Positions 33,741-44,971 of a DNA stretch of 64,000 nucleotides are shown one piece after another (the first letter of the stretch is position 1; every line of letters begins with the position of its first letter). The position numbers and the translations under genes were made by a program. The notes beneath the pieces are model-generated. The model saw only the letters and a program-made list of their open reading frames with translations. It had not been told where the DNA came from and ran no database searches. Source of the stretch: Pinus tabuliformis (lineage: Eukaryota; Streptophyta; Pinopsida; Pinales; Pinaceae); contig CM062807.1 of the NCBI GenBank assembly GCA_031772625.1, positions 1,153,985,007-1,154,049,006 on the forward strand. The letters are read 5' to 3'.

Positions 33741-35896
33741 TTTTGGCATTGAATCATGGGCTTCTCAAGTGATATTAACTAGCCACTCAAAGCAATGCTC
33801 CTAGATCTTCCATTGGCTCGACTCCTGGGACTGGGTCCATATTAAACTATAATGACTTTCCCCTAGGAGATGAGTTGGGTTTTATGATTTGCAAGTCCCC
33901 TTTTTGACCTACCTTGGGCCACTTATGCTAAGGATCCTCCTAAAAATGGACCAATTTTCCTTCTCTAACATCGCAAATATGGTTTTGAATGAGATCCATG
34001 TTTCCCCATGCTAAATTTCGTATGTGAGATCTCATGATATCTCCGTTCATCGAAATTTAATCGAAAAGAAACCCTAATCAAATCATAAGCCTCGGATGAC
34101 TAAAAGCGCCTGCTTCCAACCAGGGAAACATTCTTAGTTTTATTGGAGCTATACTTTGTTTTCTTTATCCCCATATATATATATATAGATAACATTCCAA
34201 AATTAACATAATTTTGATCTCTTAAGAGGTAAGAAAGATCAGTATTGTAATAGACATTTTTAAAGCTGAAATTTAAATTAGGTATAGGCACGACACTTTA
34301 GGAGAAAATATATAATGTTTAAAATGTTTTTTCAAAAGAAATTACATTGAAAATTTTGGTCATCGCATTTCGAACCAACAAATGTGGTTCATTTTCGATA
34401 ATGAAAATGACATAATATTATTATTATTTATATATTATAAATAAGAAAAATTATATATTTATTTTATTTACATTTTTTTTAAATAATTTACAAAACCTTA
34501 ATTAAAATTAGCCTATAATTTTTTTATTAATAAAATAAAATTATAATTTTTTAAAATAATATCTTCAAATAGAAATAAATAAATCTGTCTTTTTTTCTCA
34601 ACTTCCTAAATGGTTATTTTCATAAATAAGCCATTGTGTGGCCGTGACTACCAATAATTCGCATACCACCGGGTGTCACTATTAATAATTCCCATACCAC
34701 CCCATAAATTCTTACCCCCCGTGTGTAAACCTTTCTATCCATTAGTGTTGACTTACGAAAACTTGAGTGGATTTTTTGTTTTTAAGATTCTTGTAGGTCA
34801 TCAAAATTGAAATTTTGTTTCTATCTATCACAATAAATAATAATAAAAAAATTAAATAACTATACAAAATATTGAAATAATTTAAATTTATAAAAATATT
34901 TACAATTAAAAAAATTAGATCCCTCTCCACACATGTTTAACGATTAACTCATTCATCTTGTGCTCATCAACTGACCCTGACTCTCATATATATGGTGAGA
35001 ACTCCTCAATTATGTTATGAAATTCTTCATGTGTGGGTAGACATCTCATATTGAAGAAAGCCACATATCTCCTTCTGCAGGTCACAAAAGCCCAAATCCA
35101 ACGAGAAGAGCAATAAACACGTGTAGGAATTAATATTATGGTTATTATTTACAATTAGTAGTTAATATTTCAAATTTGATTAAATTTTTTATTAAACTTT
35201 TAATTAATAAATTTTCGAATTTATTTTAAGAAAAGATTGAAAGCAAAAAAAATCTTTAAAATTGAAATCTTGATTATGTTATAGTGTATACTAATTTCCA
35301 TCTAATAGTAATAGCCAAGTTAGGGTTTATTTCTATCTCTATATAATATTAAGTCTTCACTATTGAATTTGGTGTATTATTCCATTTTGGTTGGCTTACA
35401 TTGATTAAAAGACTTTTAGTGGATAAATCATATATCATTGTTAAACATTTGCTTTAAAAATTCAAAACAATGGAGAATCTATTAAATCGTGGATAAAGGT
35501 CCACTCTTGATTTGATCAAATATGGAGGACTATGCATCAATGATGTATTATTCCATTTTGGTTAGCCTACATGTAGTTTTTGTTACACTAAACTTGTATT
35601 AAATTGTATGCAAGATCAGTTTGGGAGTTGTGTTAGTTAACCATATTTCATAGCTTCTTCTTTTTTAGTTCTGTAAAGGAATATATGGTCATATACCTAT
35701 AGTAGATATAAGTAATTGGATTAAGATTTGGTATGAAGTTATATTGCTTTAATAAACTAAGGAGTTGGGAGTATGGTTTGTTCTCATATTTACCTAAGAT
35801 TAATTTAAAAGAGACATTTTTGGCTAGAATGGTAAGTGCCTTTGCTACTAAGGATGCTTTCCCCTTTGCTATGTCATAAGTTATTGGGATATTTGA
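33741..35896. other. Unassigned AT-rich DNA
   Basis: No coding signal was found on either strand. It includes very AT-rich stretches (34380-34620, 34800-34920) and a small duplicated motif around 34650-34705 (ataccacc and attc-rich units). Confidence 0.5.
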
Positions 35897-36210
35897 TGTT
35901 ATGAAACCAGCTCACAAAAAGATAGAAAAGATAGATCAACACCTTATAAACTAGCCTCTTCGAGGGGACAACCTCCTTTACATTACACAAATGAACAATT
36001 CTTGGATAATACAAATGAAAAAACCTCCTTTCTACACAATATAACCAAAGCCGACCTAACAAGAATAATATAAGGGTACAAAAATAACAATAGTAGGCTT
36101 CTATTGGGCACAATAATAACAATATGGGGACAAAAGGGGCACAACAATAACAATAAGGGATACAATGACAATAGTAACGGGAGAATCACTAGTATTATAG
36201 GGACCTAACA
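35897..36210 (-). repeat. Chromovirus 3' LTR (314 bp)
   Basis: This is a direct repeat of 41451-41784, starting tgttatgaaaccagctc and ending ggacctaaca. Confidence 0.92.
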
Positions 36211-36239
36211 TGCCCCTCTCATTCAAAAGAGTGTTGTCC

Positions 36240-39200
36240 TCAACGCTTGAGTAGTTTTGGATGCTTTTGTATAAAATTCTCATCCTCCCATGTGGAATCT
36301 TCAACGGGTAAGTTCTTCCACTTGATGAGATACACTGAAATTGATCGATTTTGTAGTTGTTAATTTCTTGTTTCTTTGGCTACTTCAGGTTCCAATATGA
36401 TTTTTTCCTTCCTCATCAAGTTCTGGCAATATTGTCTGAACCGGGAGCTTGTGACCTATAACATTTTTTAAACATGACACATGGAAAAATGGGTGCACTT
36501 GGAAAGCTGTAGGAAGCTCCAATTTGTATGCCATAGTACCTATCTTTTGCAACACCTTATACGGACCATAATAATTTGGTGATAATTTATTATCCTTCTT
36601 AGCTTGCTTGAGGGACATTTTTTTATATGGTTGTAGCCGTAGGAATACCCAATCACCTACATCAAAACTTCTTCGTTGCGATGTTGATCTACCTGCTTTC
36701 ATTCTATTTTACGCCAAGGTGAGGTTATCCTTTAAGAGTTGGAGAACTTGTTGTTGATGCTCGATGTGATCTTCCACTGCTTGAACCTTAGAATTTTCTC
36801 TTAAATATGAAGTGATGGATGGTGGATGATATCCATAAAGTGCCATAAATTGGGTCGTTTTTGTTGCAGTATGGAAGGAAGTGTTATACCACCATTCAGC
36901 CAAAAGCAACCATTTGACCCTTTGTGTTTCTTTATCATATACAAAGCAACGAAGATATCTTTCCAAACATTTGTTTACTATCTCAGTTTGCCCATCAGAT
37001 TGAGGATGATAAGATGAGCTATGAGATAACTGAGTACCAAGAAAAGAAAATAATTCTGTCCAAAAAATTCCAGTGACAATGGGATCTTTGTCGCTTACAA
37101 TAAAATTTGGGTTTCCATGTAGCTTTTGAATTGTTTTCATAAATGTAGTAGAAATTGTACTTGCTTTAAATGGATGAGATAATGCACAAAAGTGTGCATA
37201 CTTGGTAAGTCTGTCAACTACCACCACCATAACACTCTTTGCTTCGGACTTGGGTAAACCTGTGATAAAATCCGTTGAAACCTCCTCCCAACATTGGCTT
37301 GGAATGGATAAAGGTTGTAATAGACCTGGGGTCTTAATTGTTTCAACTTTATTTTGTTGGCAAACCAAACATTCCGCCACAAACTTTTGAATATCCGATT
37401 TAAGGCCATCCCAAAAAAATCCTTCTTAACCCTATAGTAAGTTTTTAGAAATCGTGAGTGCCCTCCTAAGGGACAGGTGTGCAATTCCCTAAGAATCTTT
37501 TGTTTGAGACGTTGGGAATTCTTACATGGGTATTACCGATCTTTGTACCATAACGAATCATTTTTCCAGCTAAATGTATCAGATGTACTGGGTTCTTGTT
37601 GTAGTTTTTGAATGAGTTCCCACACTTCTTCGTCATTCTTCCATTCATCCCTTGCTTTGTTTATCCAATCTAGTTGGATAATAGAAATGGCACAAAGAAA
37701 TGATTCCACATCCTCATCCTTTCTTGAGAGTGCATCTGCCACAACATTTTGCTTCCCTTTTTTGTAGATGATTTCAAATTCATAACCCAACATCTTTGTG
37801 ACCCATTTTTGCTGCTCTTCTAAAGATAATCTTTGTTCTAAAAAGTATTTAAGACTATCATGATCTGTTTTTACCTTGAAGTGTCTTCCCATTAGGTAGG
37901 GTCACCATTTCTTAAGTGCATGTAGTATTGCCAACATTTCCTTCTCATAAATAGCTTTGTGTAAATACTTTCCTTTGATTGGATGACTTTCAAAAGCAAT
38001 GGGTCTTTCTTCTTTCATTAAAACAACACCAATTCCATTTCCCGAGGCATCACATTCCACAATAAAGGTTTTTGTGAAGTCCGGTGTAGCTAAGACCGGT
38101 GCTTGACACATTTCCTCTTTAAGATGTTCAAAGGCCTTCGTTGCTTCTGGAGTCCATGAAAATGCATCTTTCTTCAATAATGTTGTTAAAGGTGTTGCTA
38201 TTCTTCCATAGTTCTTAACAAATTTGTGATAATACCTTGTCAACCCGAGAAATCCTCGTAGATGCTTTATGGATGTGGGGATTTTCCATTCCTTAATGGT
38301 TTTAATTTTTCTATGATCTAACTTAACACCTTCATGAGATACAATATGACCCAGATATTCCACCTCTTGTACTCCAAAAAAACATTTGGAGCTTTTTGCA
38401 TATAATTGTTTCTCCTCCAATAGTTTGAGCACCATGTCAACATGTTGAACATGATCCTTCCAAGACTTGTTGTACATTAGTATATCATCAAAAAATACTA
38501 ACACAAATTTTCTAAGGAAGGGTTTGAAAATGGAATTCATCAAACCTTGAAATGTATAAGGTGCATTGGTAAGGCCAAAAGGCATGACCAAAAATTCATA
38601 ATGACCCTCATGAGTTCTAAATGTTGTTTTTGGAATGTCTTCAATCTTCATTCTGATTTGATGATATCCTGAACGAAGATCCAACTTGGTGAAGTAAAAT
38701 GATCCATGTAATTCATCAATAACAGGAATGGGAAATTTATCTTTAATAGTGAGCTTGTTGAGCTCCCTACAATTTGAGCACATGCGCCATGATCCATCCT
38801 TCTTGTGAACCAATACTATTGGAGCAGAGAAAGAACTTTGACTAGGTTGAATTATACTAGCCTCTAACATTTCTGCAACCATACGTTCAATTTCACTCTT
38901 TTGGGCATAGGGATATCTGTAAGGCTTGATGTTTGGAGGAACACTTCCTGGAATCAAATGAATGGCATGATCATGATCACGAATACGTGGGAGGCCTTTT
39001 GGAGTCTCAAATACCTTGGAATGTTTGTCCAAGACCTTTTGGAGATATGAAGAAATAGATGATTTCGATGTGGGAACCTCTAGTGAACATAATTGTGCAA
39101 TTATGCCTCGTTGTTCTTTCTTTAGAAGCTTTGTCATTCTATTAGAGCTGATTATCTTTTCCGGTTTACCTGCGATACCCTTAATTCAACTTCCTTTCCA

Positions 39201-40760
39201 TCTGAAGAATTTCATGAAAATTTCTTGAAAATTAAAAGCTATTGTACCCAAGGATTGTATCCATTGGACTCCTAGTACAACATCAACACCACCCATTGGA
39301 ATGTTTGGGCTATTCAATACATAGTCTCCCATGGATAGCTTGATATTATGGCACTTTCCTGAGCAATTTATGGTTCCTCCACTTGCAACCATCACTTGAC
39401 ACTCTGGTGTTGGATATAGGAAGCAATTCAATTCCTTGGTTGTATTACAATGAATAAAATTATAGGTACTGCCTGAATCAATCAACACTATTACCTTTTT
39501 CTTCTTGATATGCCCTTCTATCTTGATCGTTTGAGGAGTGGTAATTCTAGCCAATGCATTACAAGACATGATCGGATTCATTTCTTCTTTCTCTAGGGTT
39601 TGTTCTTGGTGTATATCCTCTTCTTTTGACGTTTCTTGTTCCTTTTCTTCCTCCTCTTCACAATCTCTGTAAAATAATTTCTTCTCAACACACTTATGAC
39701 CTTTAGTGTATTTGCTATCACAACTGTAACAAAGCCCTTTTGCTCTTTTTTCTTCCATTTGTTGTGGTGTCAACCTTGTAGGTTGTGGATGGCTAGGGGC
39801 AACAACACTTCCATATTTCTGATTGTGAGTGGCAGGCTTCTTTGTTGCCATAATTTTGCTTTCCATTTTTCTTGCCAACCTGAATGCCTTCTCCAATGAA
39901 TCAGGTTCCCAAAGGCGAACCTCATGTTGGATGTTATCCTTTCAGGTCCCTATGAACACATCAATCCTATGCTCCTTTGGAATATATTTTACCCTTATAT
40001 TCAATTTTTGGAAGTCTTCAATGTGCTCCATCATTTAACCCTTTTGTTTGAGATTTATCATTTGGCTAAAAAAAGTGTTGCTTTTTGTATCCTCATAATG
40101 TGTTATCATTTCATCCATAAGAATAGCCCAAGTGAAAATTTGTTTACAAGAGAAAATCCATCGATACCGTACAAACTGATATGGTTCCAAATATAAAGTT
40201 GCAATGTGTACCTTTTGTGTGTTTTGGACATTATGGAGATCGAAAAATTGCTCCATCTGTAGTATCCATGTTACAGGATCCTTGCCATCAAACTTTCTCA
40301 TATCGATCTTTGGAACATGGTGGTTCTTCAATCTAACTTTAGAGTCTATGAAATCATGATTAACATTTATTTTGTTCTCATCATGAGTTTTCTTTACTAC
40401 CCTTTCACCATTAGTAAGCATTTCTTGTAGAAACTTTGTCAAATCTATCTTCAAATCTTCCATCTTAGCTTCCACGCCTTTCTTTAAATCATCCATCTTA
40501 GCTTCTACTTCATCCATCTTAGCTTCCACTTCATTTATCTTAGCTTCTACACCTTTCTTTAAACCATCCATCTTAGCTTCCACATCATACATCTTAGCTT
40601 CTACATCTTTCTTTAAACCATCCATCTTAGCTTCTATTACTTTTTGTGCGAGTGAAATTTGTTGCACTTGGTCTCGTAATTTTGATATATCATGTTGCAT
40701 TTCTTCCTCCTCTTCATGAGTCATGTTAGAGCTTTCAGGTTGCTTACTAGGTGTTTCCAT
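36240..40760 (-). pseudogene. gag-pol: Chromovirus gag-pol, multiply disrupted
   Basis: Gag begins at 40760 with a coiled coil made of repeated EAKMD..KK units (about 40640-40440). Stops interrupt it at about 40035 and 39943. A CCHC-like knuckle CYSCDSKYTKGHKC lies at about 39730 and the protease DSGSTYNF at about 39480. After a stop at 39186, RT spans 39137-37902 (VFFDDILMY at about 38490) and ends in a TGA where an Arg codon of the usual WRPYLLG motif is expected. The RNase H tail follows (37892-37533; KTDHDSLKYFL). Integrase zinc finger and core follow with a frameshift near 37380 (STDFITGLPKS, SDKDPIVTG, GQTEIVNKCLE). The C-terminal HPFFHVSCLK is followed, in another frame, by a chromodomain (ISVYLIKWKNLP, about 36345-36310, then STWEDENF) ending with a stop at 36240. 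Catalytic motifs survive, but the frame cannot be translated. Confidence 0.88.
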
Positions 40761-41437
40761 TTTCTTTCTTCATGGCATCAATTACTGATAATAATGCTTC
40801 ACTATGCCCTTCGAATTCCTTCAAACAAATTTTTCAAACCAAACTTTTGCAAAAATTTAAAAAAACTACACACCTTTTTTCACTTTGTAGGATCTCGATA
40901 TTAACTCTTTTGTATCTCTGTAATTTTGGATCTCCAAGGTCTGAAATTGCTTCCTGCGGTAACCCTATGAGTACTCTTTCTAGCCCCACAAGTCGGATGG
41001 ATTCTCCAATGAAGAGTTATGCCAAATCTCCCATGATGACCTCAGATTATACACAAGTTCGGTAGAGCGATCTTGTATAAAGTGACACGTGTCACTGTTT
41101 TGACCTTAAGAGCTGAAACTGATACACAAAAAGCTACATTCCGTCCTCTTTCTGTAACTTCTTACGAAATTTCAATATGGTGCTCGGAAAAAAAGTTAGG
41201 ACAATTTTCTCTAGGTCACCTATTTGATATATAATTCGAGATCCTGTAAAAACCCTAACTTTCTTGGATCATATCTCCAAACATATAGTGGGACAAGCTC
41301 TAAAATTCGGACCTGCGGTTTAGAAAGATTTCGGCTCAAATGGTTTTTTTTTTTTGCTTCTGAAATGTCGCAGAACAAACGTTATAGCGAAAATTCCACG
41401 ATGACCTGTTTGAAGCAGTGAAACCTTAGAATCCAAC

Positions 41438-41448
41438 CTCTAATACCA
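41438..41448 (-). promoter_or_regulatory. Chromovirus primer binding site
   Basis: The minus strand reads TGGTATTAGAG, one change from the initiator-Met primer site TGGTATCAGAG. It lies two bases from the 5' LTR. Confidence 0.75.
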
Positions 41449-41450
41449 AA

Positions 41451-41784
41451 TGTTATGAAACCAGCTCACAAAAACATAGAAAAGATAGATCAATGCCTTA
41501 GAAACCAGCCTCTTCGAGAGGGAAACCTCCTTTACATTACACAAATGAACAATTTTTGGATGATACAAATGACAAAACCTCCTTTCTATATAGAGGAGTC
41601 TAAGGGGTCACAATATAACCAAAGCCGACCTAACAATAATAATATAATGGCACAAAAATAACAATAGTGGGCTTCTATGGGGTACAATAATCACAATATG
41701 GGGACAATAGGGGTAGTACAATAACAATAAGGGATACAATGACAATAGTAATGAGGGAATCACTAGTATTATTGGGACCTAACA
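41451..41784 (-). repeat. Chromovirus 5' LTR (334 bp)
   Basis: It is paired with 35897-36210, has the same termini and lies next to the primer site. Confidence 0.92.
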
Positions 41785-41789
41785 TTTGA

Positions 41790-42860
41790 CTTGCAAGCTC
41801 TCCAAGAGAGAGTTTGGAGATCACTTTTATCGCTTCTTTTAGATGAAATTTAAATTTTATATTTAAAAATAAATTTAATTAAGTTATTTTCATCCATAAA
41901 GATTTTCACATTGTTAAATTGTTGATATAGGTTTTACTATAATCATGAATTAATTGGTTTATAATTATGGCGAATTAATTCTTTTAAAACTAATATTGAG
42001 AACAAGGAAATTTTAACATCTTATTTGTCATTGTATGTGAATCCATTTTAAAGATGAGTGACTTGCACCTCTCTTGTCTCTATAATTATAAACTAATTGC
42101 TTTATAACCAACATATAAATTAAATGGTTGGCAAATTACAATAAACATCAATTCATGATAAACATCAAAACACTTATTTTATGATACATCTTACATTTAA
42201 AAAAAAATATTTAGATTTGAACCCAATATATGAAAAGAAAACAAAAATTCTTAATTATTAAAATACCTCTATCTATCATCATAGCTCATAATATAATTTT
42301 CTATAATCAATAATATGATTTTAAAATGATTAAAAATTTTAGATGAAAATTTGACATTTTTAATGGATCCAGACAATCAAAAATTCAATCAAAAATTGTA
42401 CTTTGCGGAAATATAAACAGATTGCAGGGATTAAAGAAGGTTTAATTATATTATAACAAAATATTCCAGCGATTACATTATTTATTTCGGAATTTGAACA
42501 TCATTATCGGAGTTAATGGGGCACATGCTACATGACAGTGGAGGTAAGAATAGCTGGAACTCCGGAACTTCCAAGCAATATCCATTGGTGAATCAAAACT
42601 ATCCGCGTTCCCATCCGACCTCCATGCACAGATTTCACGAATCCTTCTCGAATATCGAATTCAGTGCCTCTGACTTTACTACCAGACGATTAATTGCAAC
42701 TGCAGAGAAGGCTGGCGCCAAAAAAAAATCTTTGACTAGGGTTATTGACATTTTCAGACACGTCATTCGCCTTTGTTCTAGCATTAAGTTGCTTCATTCA
42801 ATGCCGCTCGGTACTGGACTTCCAATTCCCCGTTGATTAAGGAGGCCACGTTTTTGTTCA
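41790..42860. other. Flanking DNA, possible small ORF only
   Basis: AT-rich DNA to about 42400 holds nothing I recognise. The open frame at 42516-42836 is listed separately. Confidence 0.4.
42516..42836 (+). CDS. Hypothetical 106-residue ORF
   Basis: An ATG-to-TGA frame sits in DNA of more balanced composition than its surroundings. The product is Ser- and Arg-rich at the N-terminus, with a basic segment (AGAKKKSLTR) and a possible helix (VIDIFRHVIRLCSSIKLLH). It resembles no family I know. It could be an exon of a host gene or chance; nearby sequence offers no clear promoter or splice signals. Confidence 0.25.
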   Translation: MGHMLHDSGGKNSWNSGTSKQYPLVNQNYPRSHPTSMHRFHESFSNIEFSASDFTTRRLIATAEKAGAKKKSLTRVIDIFRHVIRLCSSIKLLHSMPLGTGLPIPR

Positions 42861-43262
42861 TGGGATTTTGGGATGATTTTGATCAAATTTAGTGGAATTT
42901 GTTAAGAAATTAGGGTTAAAGTTTCAGGATTTTGGGTGTGTTGTTAATTTTTAATGGTGTTAAATCTTTTTACACTATAAAGTTAGATTGGGATTTTGAG
43001 ATGATTTTGATAAAATTTAGTGGAATTTGTTAAGAAATGGGGGTTAAAGTTTCAAGATTTTGGGTTAAAGTTTCAGGATTTTGGGTGTGTTGTCAGTTTT
43101 TAATGGCGCTGAATCTTTTTACACCATAAAGTTAGATTGAGATTTTGGGATGATTTTGATAAAATTTAATGGAATTTGTTAAGATGGAGGTTAAAGTTTC
43201 AGGATTTTGGGTGTCTTATCAGTTTTTAATAGTGTTGAATCTTTTTACACCACAAAGTTATT
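42861..43262. repeat. Tandem array, three units of about 125-150 bp
   Basis: Three copies start near 42861, 42987 and 43137, each with gatgattttgat, tggaatttgttaag, a tttcaggattttgggtgt core and aatctttttacac. The middle copy is longer because it repeats an internal aaagtttca...ttttgggt piece. Confidence 0.85.
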
Positions 43263-43889
43263 AGTGAGATTTTCTGAAGAAAAACAATGATAGATTTAGG
43301 CCAAACTGTCAAAGTAGGAAAATGGGCATCTCCACTTAACCAAATCTGAAGGCAGTGGCCTTGACCACTGAGTTACAATTTCGTTTGGACAACAAATTTC
43401 TTGCCAGAATATTGAGAGACAATTTTAAAAATTTCTTGTTTGAATAGTTTTTTGATAGTGAAAATGGATTTAGCACTATCAAGAAACTACACCCAAAAGT
43501 GTGAAACTTAATAATTGTAACTTAATTTCCAAAAATTTCAGAAAAATTAAATAAAATCGGTGTGGTCTAAGGACCCGATGAATTGCTACAAAATCTTGAA
43601 ATTTGACAACAGTGATTAAGATTTACAAAAATTCATGCCTAATTATAACAAAATATCACTAAAATTTCCATTATTTTCAATGCAAAAAAGCAATCTGATT
43701 AAACTAGGACAATAAAATCTTAAAAAAAATTCCCTGAATTTCCAAAAGAAATTGTGGCCTCTTTAGATAAAACTGAATGACAAAATCAAAAATAAAAAGG
43801 GGTGCCTACGATATTGAACCCTACCATGGTTTAGGGTTTGAAAGCGACCGTAAAGAAGAATTTACACCTCTAGTCCGTGGGATCTTCCG

Positions 43890-44086
43890 TAATAAAAAAT
43901 ATGTACTGGATGGGTTTTATCTATTTAAGAGATTTGCTGGTTTATTCATGGCATGATGTACAGCCTTTGTTTCTCACAGAGCTGACAGTAATAAAAAATA
44001 CGTACTGGATGGCTTCAGTTTTATCTATTTAAGAGATTTGCTGGTGTGGTTCATGGCATAATGTGCAGCCTGTGTTTCTCACAGAG
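43890..44086 (+). promoter_or_regulatory. Duplicated core promoter of the glycine-rich protein gene
   Basis: Two direct copies (43890-43981 and 43989-44086) share taataaaaaatayg, tactggatgg, ctatttaaga and tttctcacagag. Each carries a TATA-like TATTTAA (about 43922 and 44026-44032). The nearer one is about 105 bp before the ATG, a normal plant spacing for TATA plus leader. Confidence 0.65.
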
Positions 44087-44133
44087 GTTTAGCATTATCT
44101 GTAGTGTTTGTTCGATTCGGAGATTTGGAGAGA

Positions 44134-44571
44134 ATGGGTAGGGCTGGTCTCTTTCGGTTGTGTGTTGTCTGGATTTTGATCACGGCGGAGATTTTGCTTA
44201 CTGTAAGCGGGAGAACGAATCCGGGTCATGTTGGAGCAAAGAATGTTAACCCTGCACCCGGCCTGGGTGGTGGGCATGGCGGAGATGGTGGCGGCGGCGC
44301 TCTCGGTGGTGGAGTCCCCGGAGTAGGGACGGGTAATGGGTGGGGCGGCGTGTTTGGAGGGGTGCCGTTCGCGGGGATTATTGGGGGCGGCGCAGGAATT
44401 TATAGGCCTTACGTCGTGTGTTCGGACCCGGGGCCCTGTTACAATAAGCGGTTGACCTGCCCTGAAAGTTGTTTCAGGTCGGCGGGGGGATGGGGACCTA
44501 ATGGCGGCGGTGGCGGCGGTGGCGGAGGATGCACCCTGGACTGCAATCGCGAGTGCCGCGCTTACTGCTAG
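44134..44571 (+). CDS. Secreted glycine-rich, cysteine-rich small protein (145 residues)
   Basis: The intronless frame starts at the ATG at 44134 (an upstream in-frame GTG at 44104 is not a plant start). Residues 1-26 form a signal peptide (GLFRLCVVWILITAEILL core, then VSG). The middle is Gly-rich (GGHGGDGGGGALGGG). The C-terminal region has eight Cys in a pattern I recognise from plant cell-wall glycine-rich proteins: VVCSDPGPC, KRLTCPESCF, a poly-Gly spacer, then CTLDCNRECRAYC at the very end. Even Cys number and the signal peptide suggest an extracellular, disulphide-bonded protein, probably wall-associated; the exact function is unknown. High GC against AT-rich surroundings, a TATA-like box and a downstream AATAAA support a live host gene. 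Confidence 0.85.
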   Translation: MGRAGLFRLCVVWILITAEILLTVSGRTNPGHVGAKNVNPAPGLGGGHGGDGGGGALGGGVPGVGTGNGWGGVFGGVPFAGIIGGGAGIYRPYVVCSDPGPCYNKRLTCPESCFRSAGGWGPNGGGGGGGGGCTLDCNRECRAYC

Positions 44572-44665
44572 AAGTAGTACTCCATCTGTGTTTTTGTCTG
44601 CTTACTGTAACGCGCTTACTGCTAGAAAAAGAATGTCATCCATGTTTTTTTGCTTATATGCTGTA
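44558..44665 (+). repeat. Tandem duplication of the gene's last codons and stop
   Basis: The 16-mer gcgcttactgctagaa, covering the last codons and the stop, recurs 54 bp downstream (44612-44627). Related T-rich sequence follows both copies. The second copy lies in the 3' untranslated region. Confidence 0.75.
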
Positions 44666-44965
44666 AGCTAGTGCTTATATATACTGTACAGTTTAATCTG
44701 ATGGGGAGGTTGGCTGAGTTTTTTCTGGCTCTGTGACGCTTTAAGTCTGCTATGTGCCAAGTGGCCTTGAACTCTACCAAGCGTTTATGCATACGTGGCA
44801 TATAAATGTAGTAATGGATTGTTTTTATAGATATGTGTTGTTCCGTAGTATAAAGAGGAGTGTGGAGGTGCCAATATAGTGGAGAGGTAAACAACTTTGT
44901 GTAACCGTAGTTCTGTGTGTTTCATTATGCGTGGTAAACGTAGATCAGAGTGGTTCATAGCTGGT

Positions 44966-44971
44966 AATAAA
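44966..44971 (+). terminator. Candidate polyadenylation signal AATAAA
   Basis: An exact AATAAA lies about 395 bp after the stop codon of the glycine-rich protein gene. Other weaker AT-rich signals exist, so the use of this one is a guess. Confidence 0.35.

Larger units (their letters stand above)
35897..41784 (-). mobile_element. Ty3/gypsy chromovirus, complete but decayed
   Basis: Short LTRs at 35897-36210 and 41451-41784 have TGTTA...TAACA ends. A perfect 5-bp target duplication tttga flanks them at 35892-35896 and 41785-41789. A Met-type primer site at 41438-41448 and a pyrimidine tract at 36211-36220 place the element on the minus strand. It encodes gag, zinc knuckle, protease, RT, RNase H, integrase and a chromodomain, all in one ancestral frame now broken by stops and frameshifts. 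The 20-bp LTR length difference is mostly a block (about 41588-41606) missing from the left LTR. Confidence 0.92.

Noticed and set aside
43329..43390. tRNA-like stretch on the minus strand (taactcagtggtcaagg resembles an A box)
   Set aside because: No B box (GGTTCGA) and no foldable acceptor or T arm were found, so I call neither a tRNA gene nor a SINE.
44095..44277. Minus-strand open frame overlapping the glycine-rich gene
   Set aside because: It is a shadow of the high-GC plus-strand gene, which has a signal peptide, Cys pattern and promoter-like sequence.
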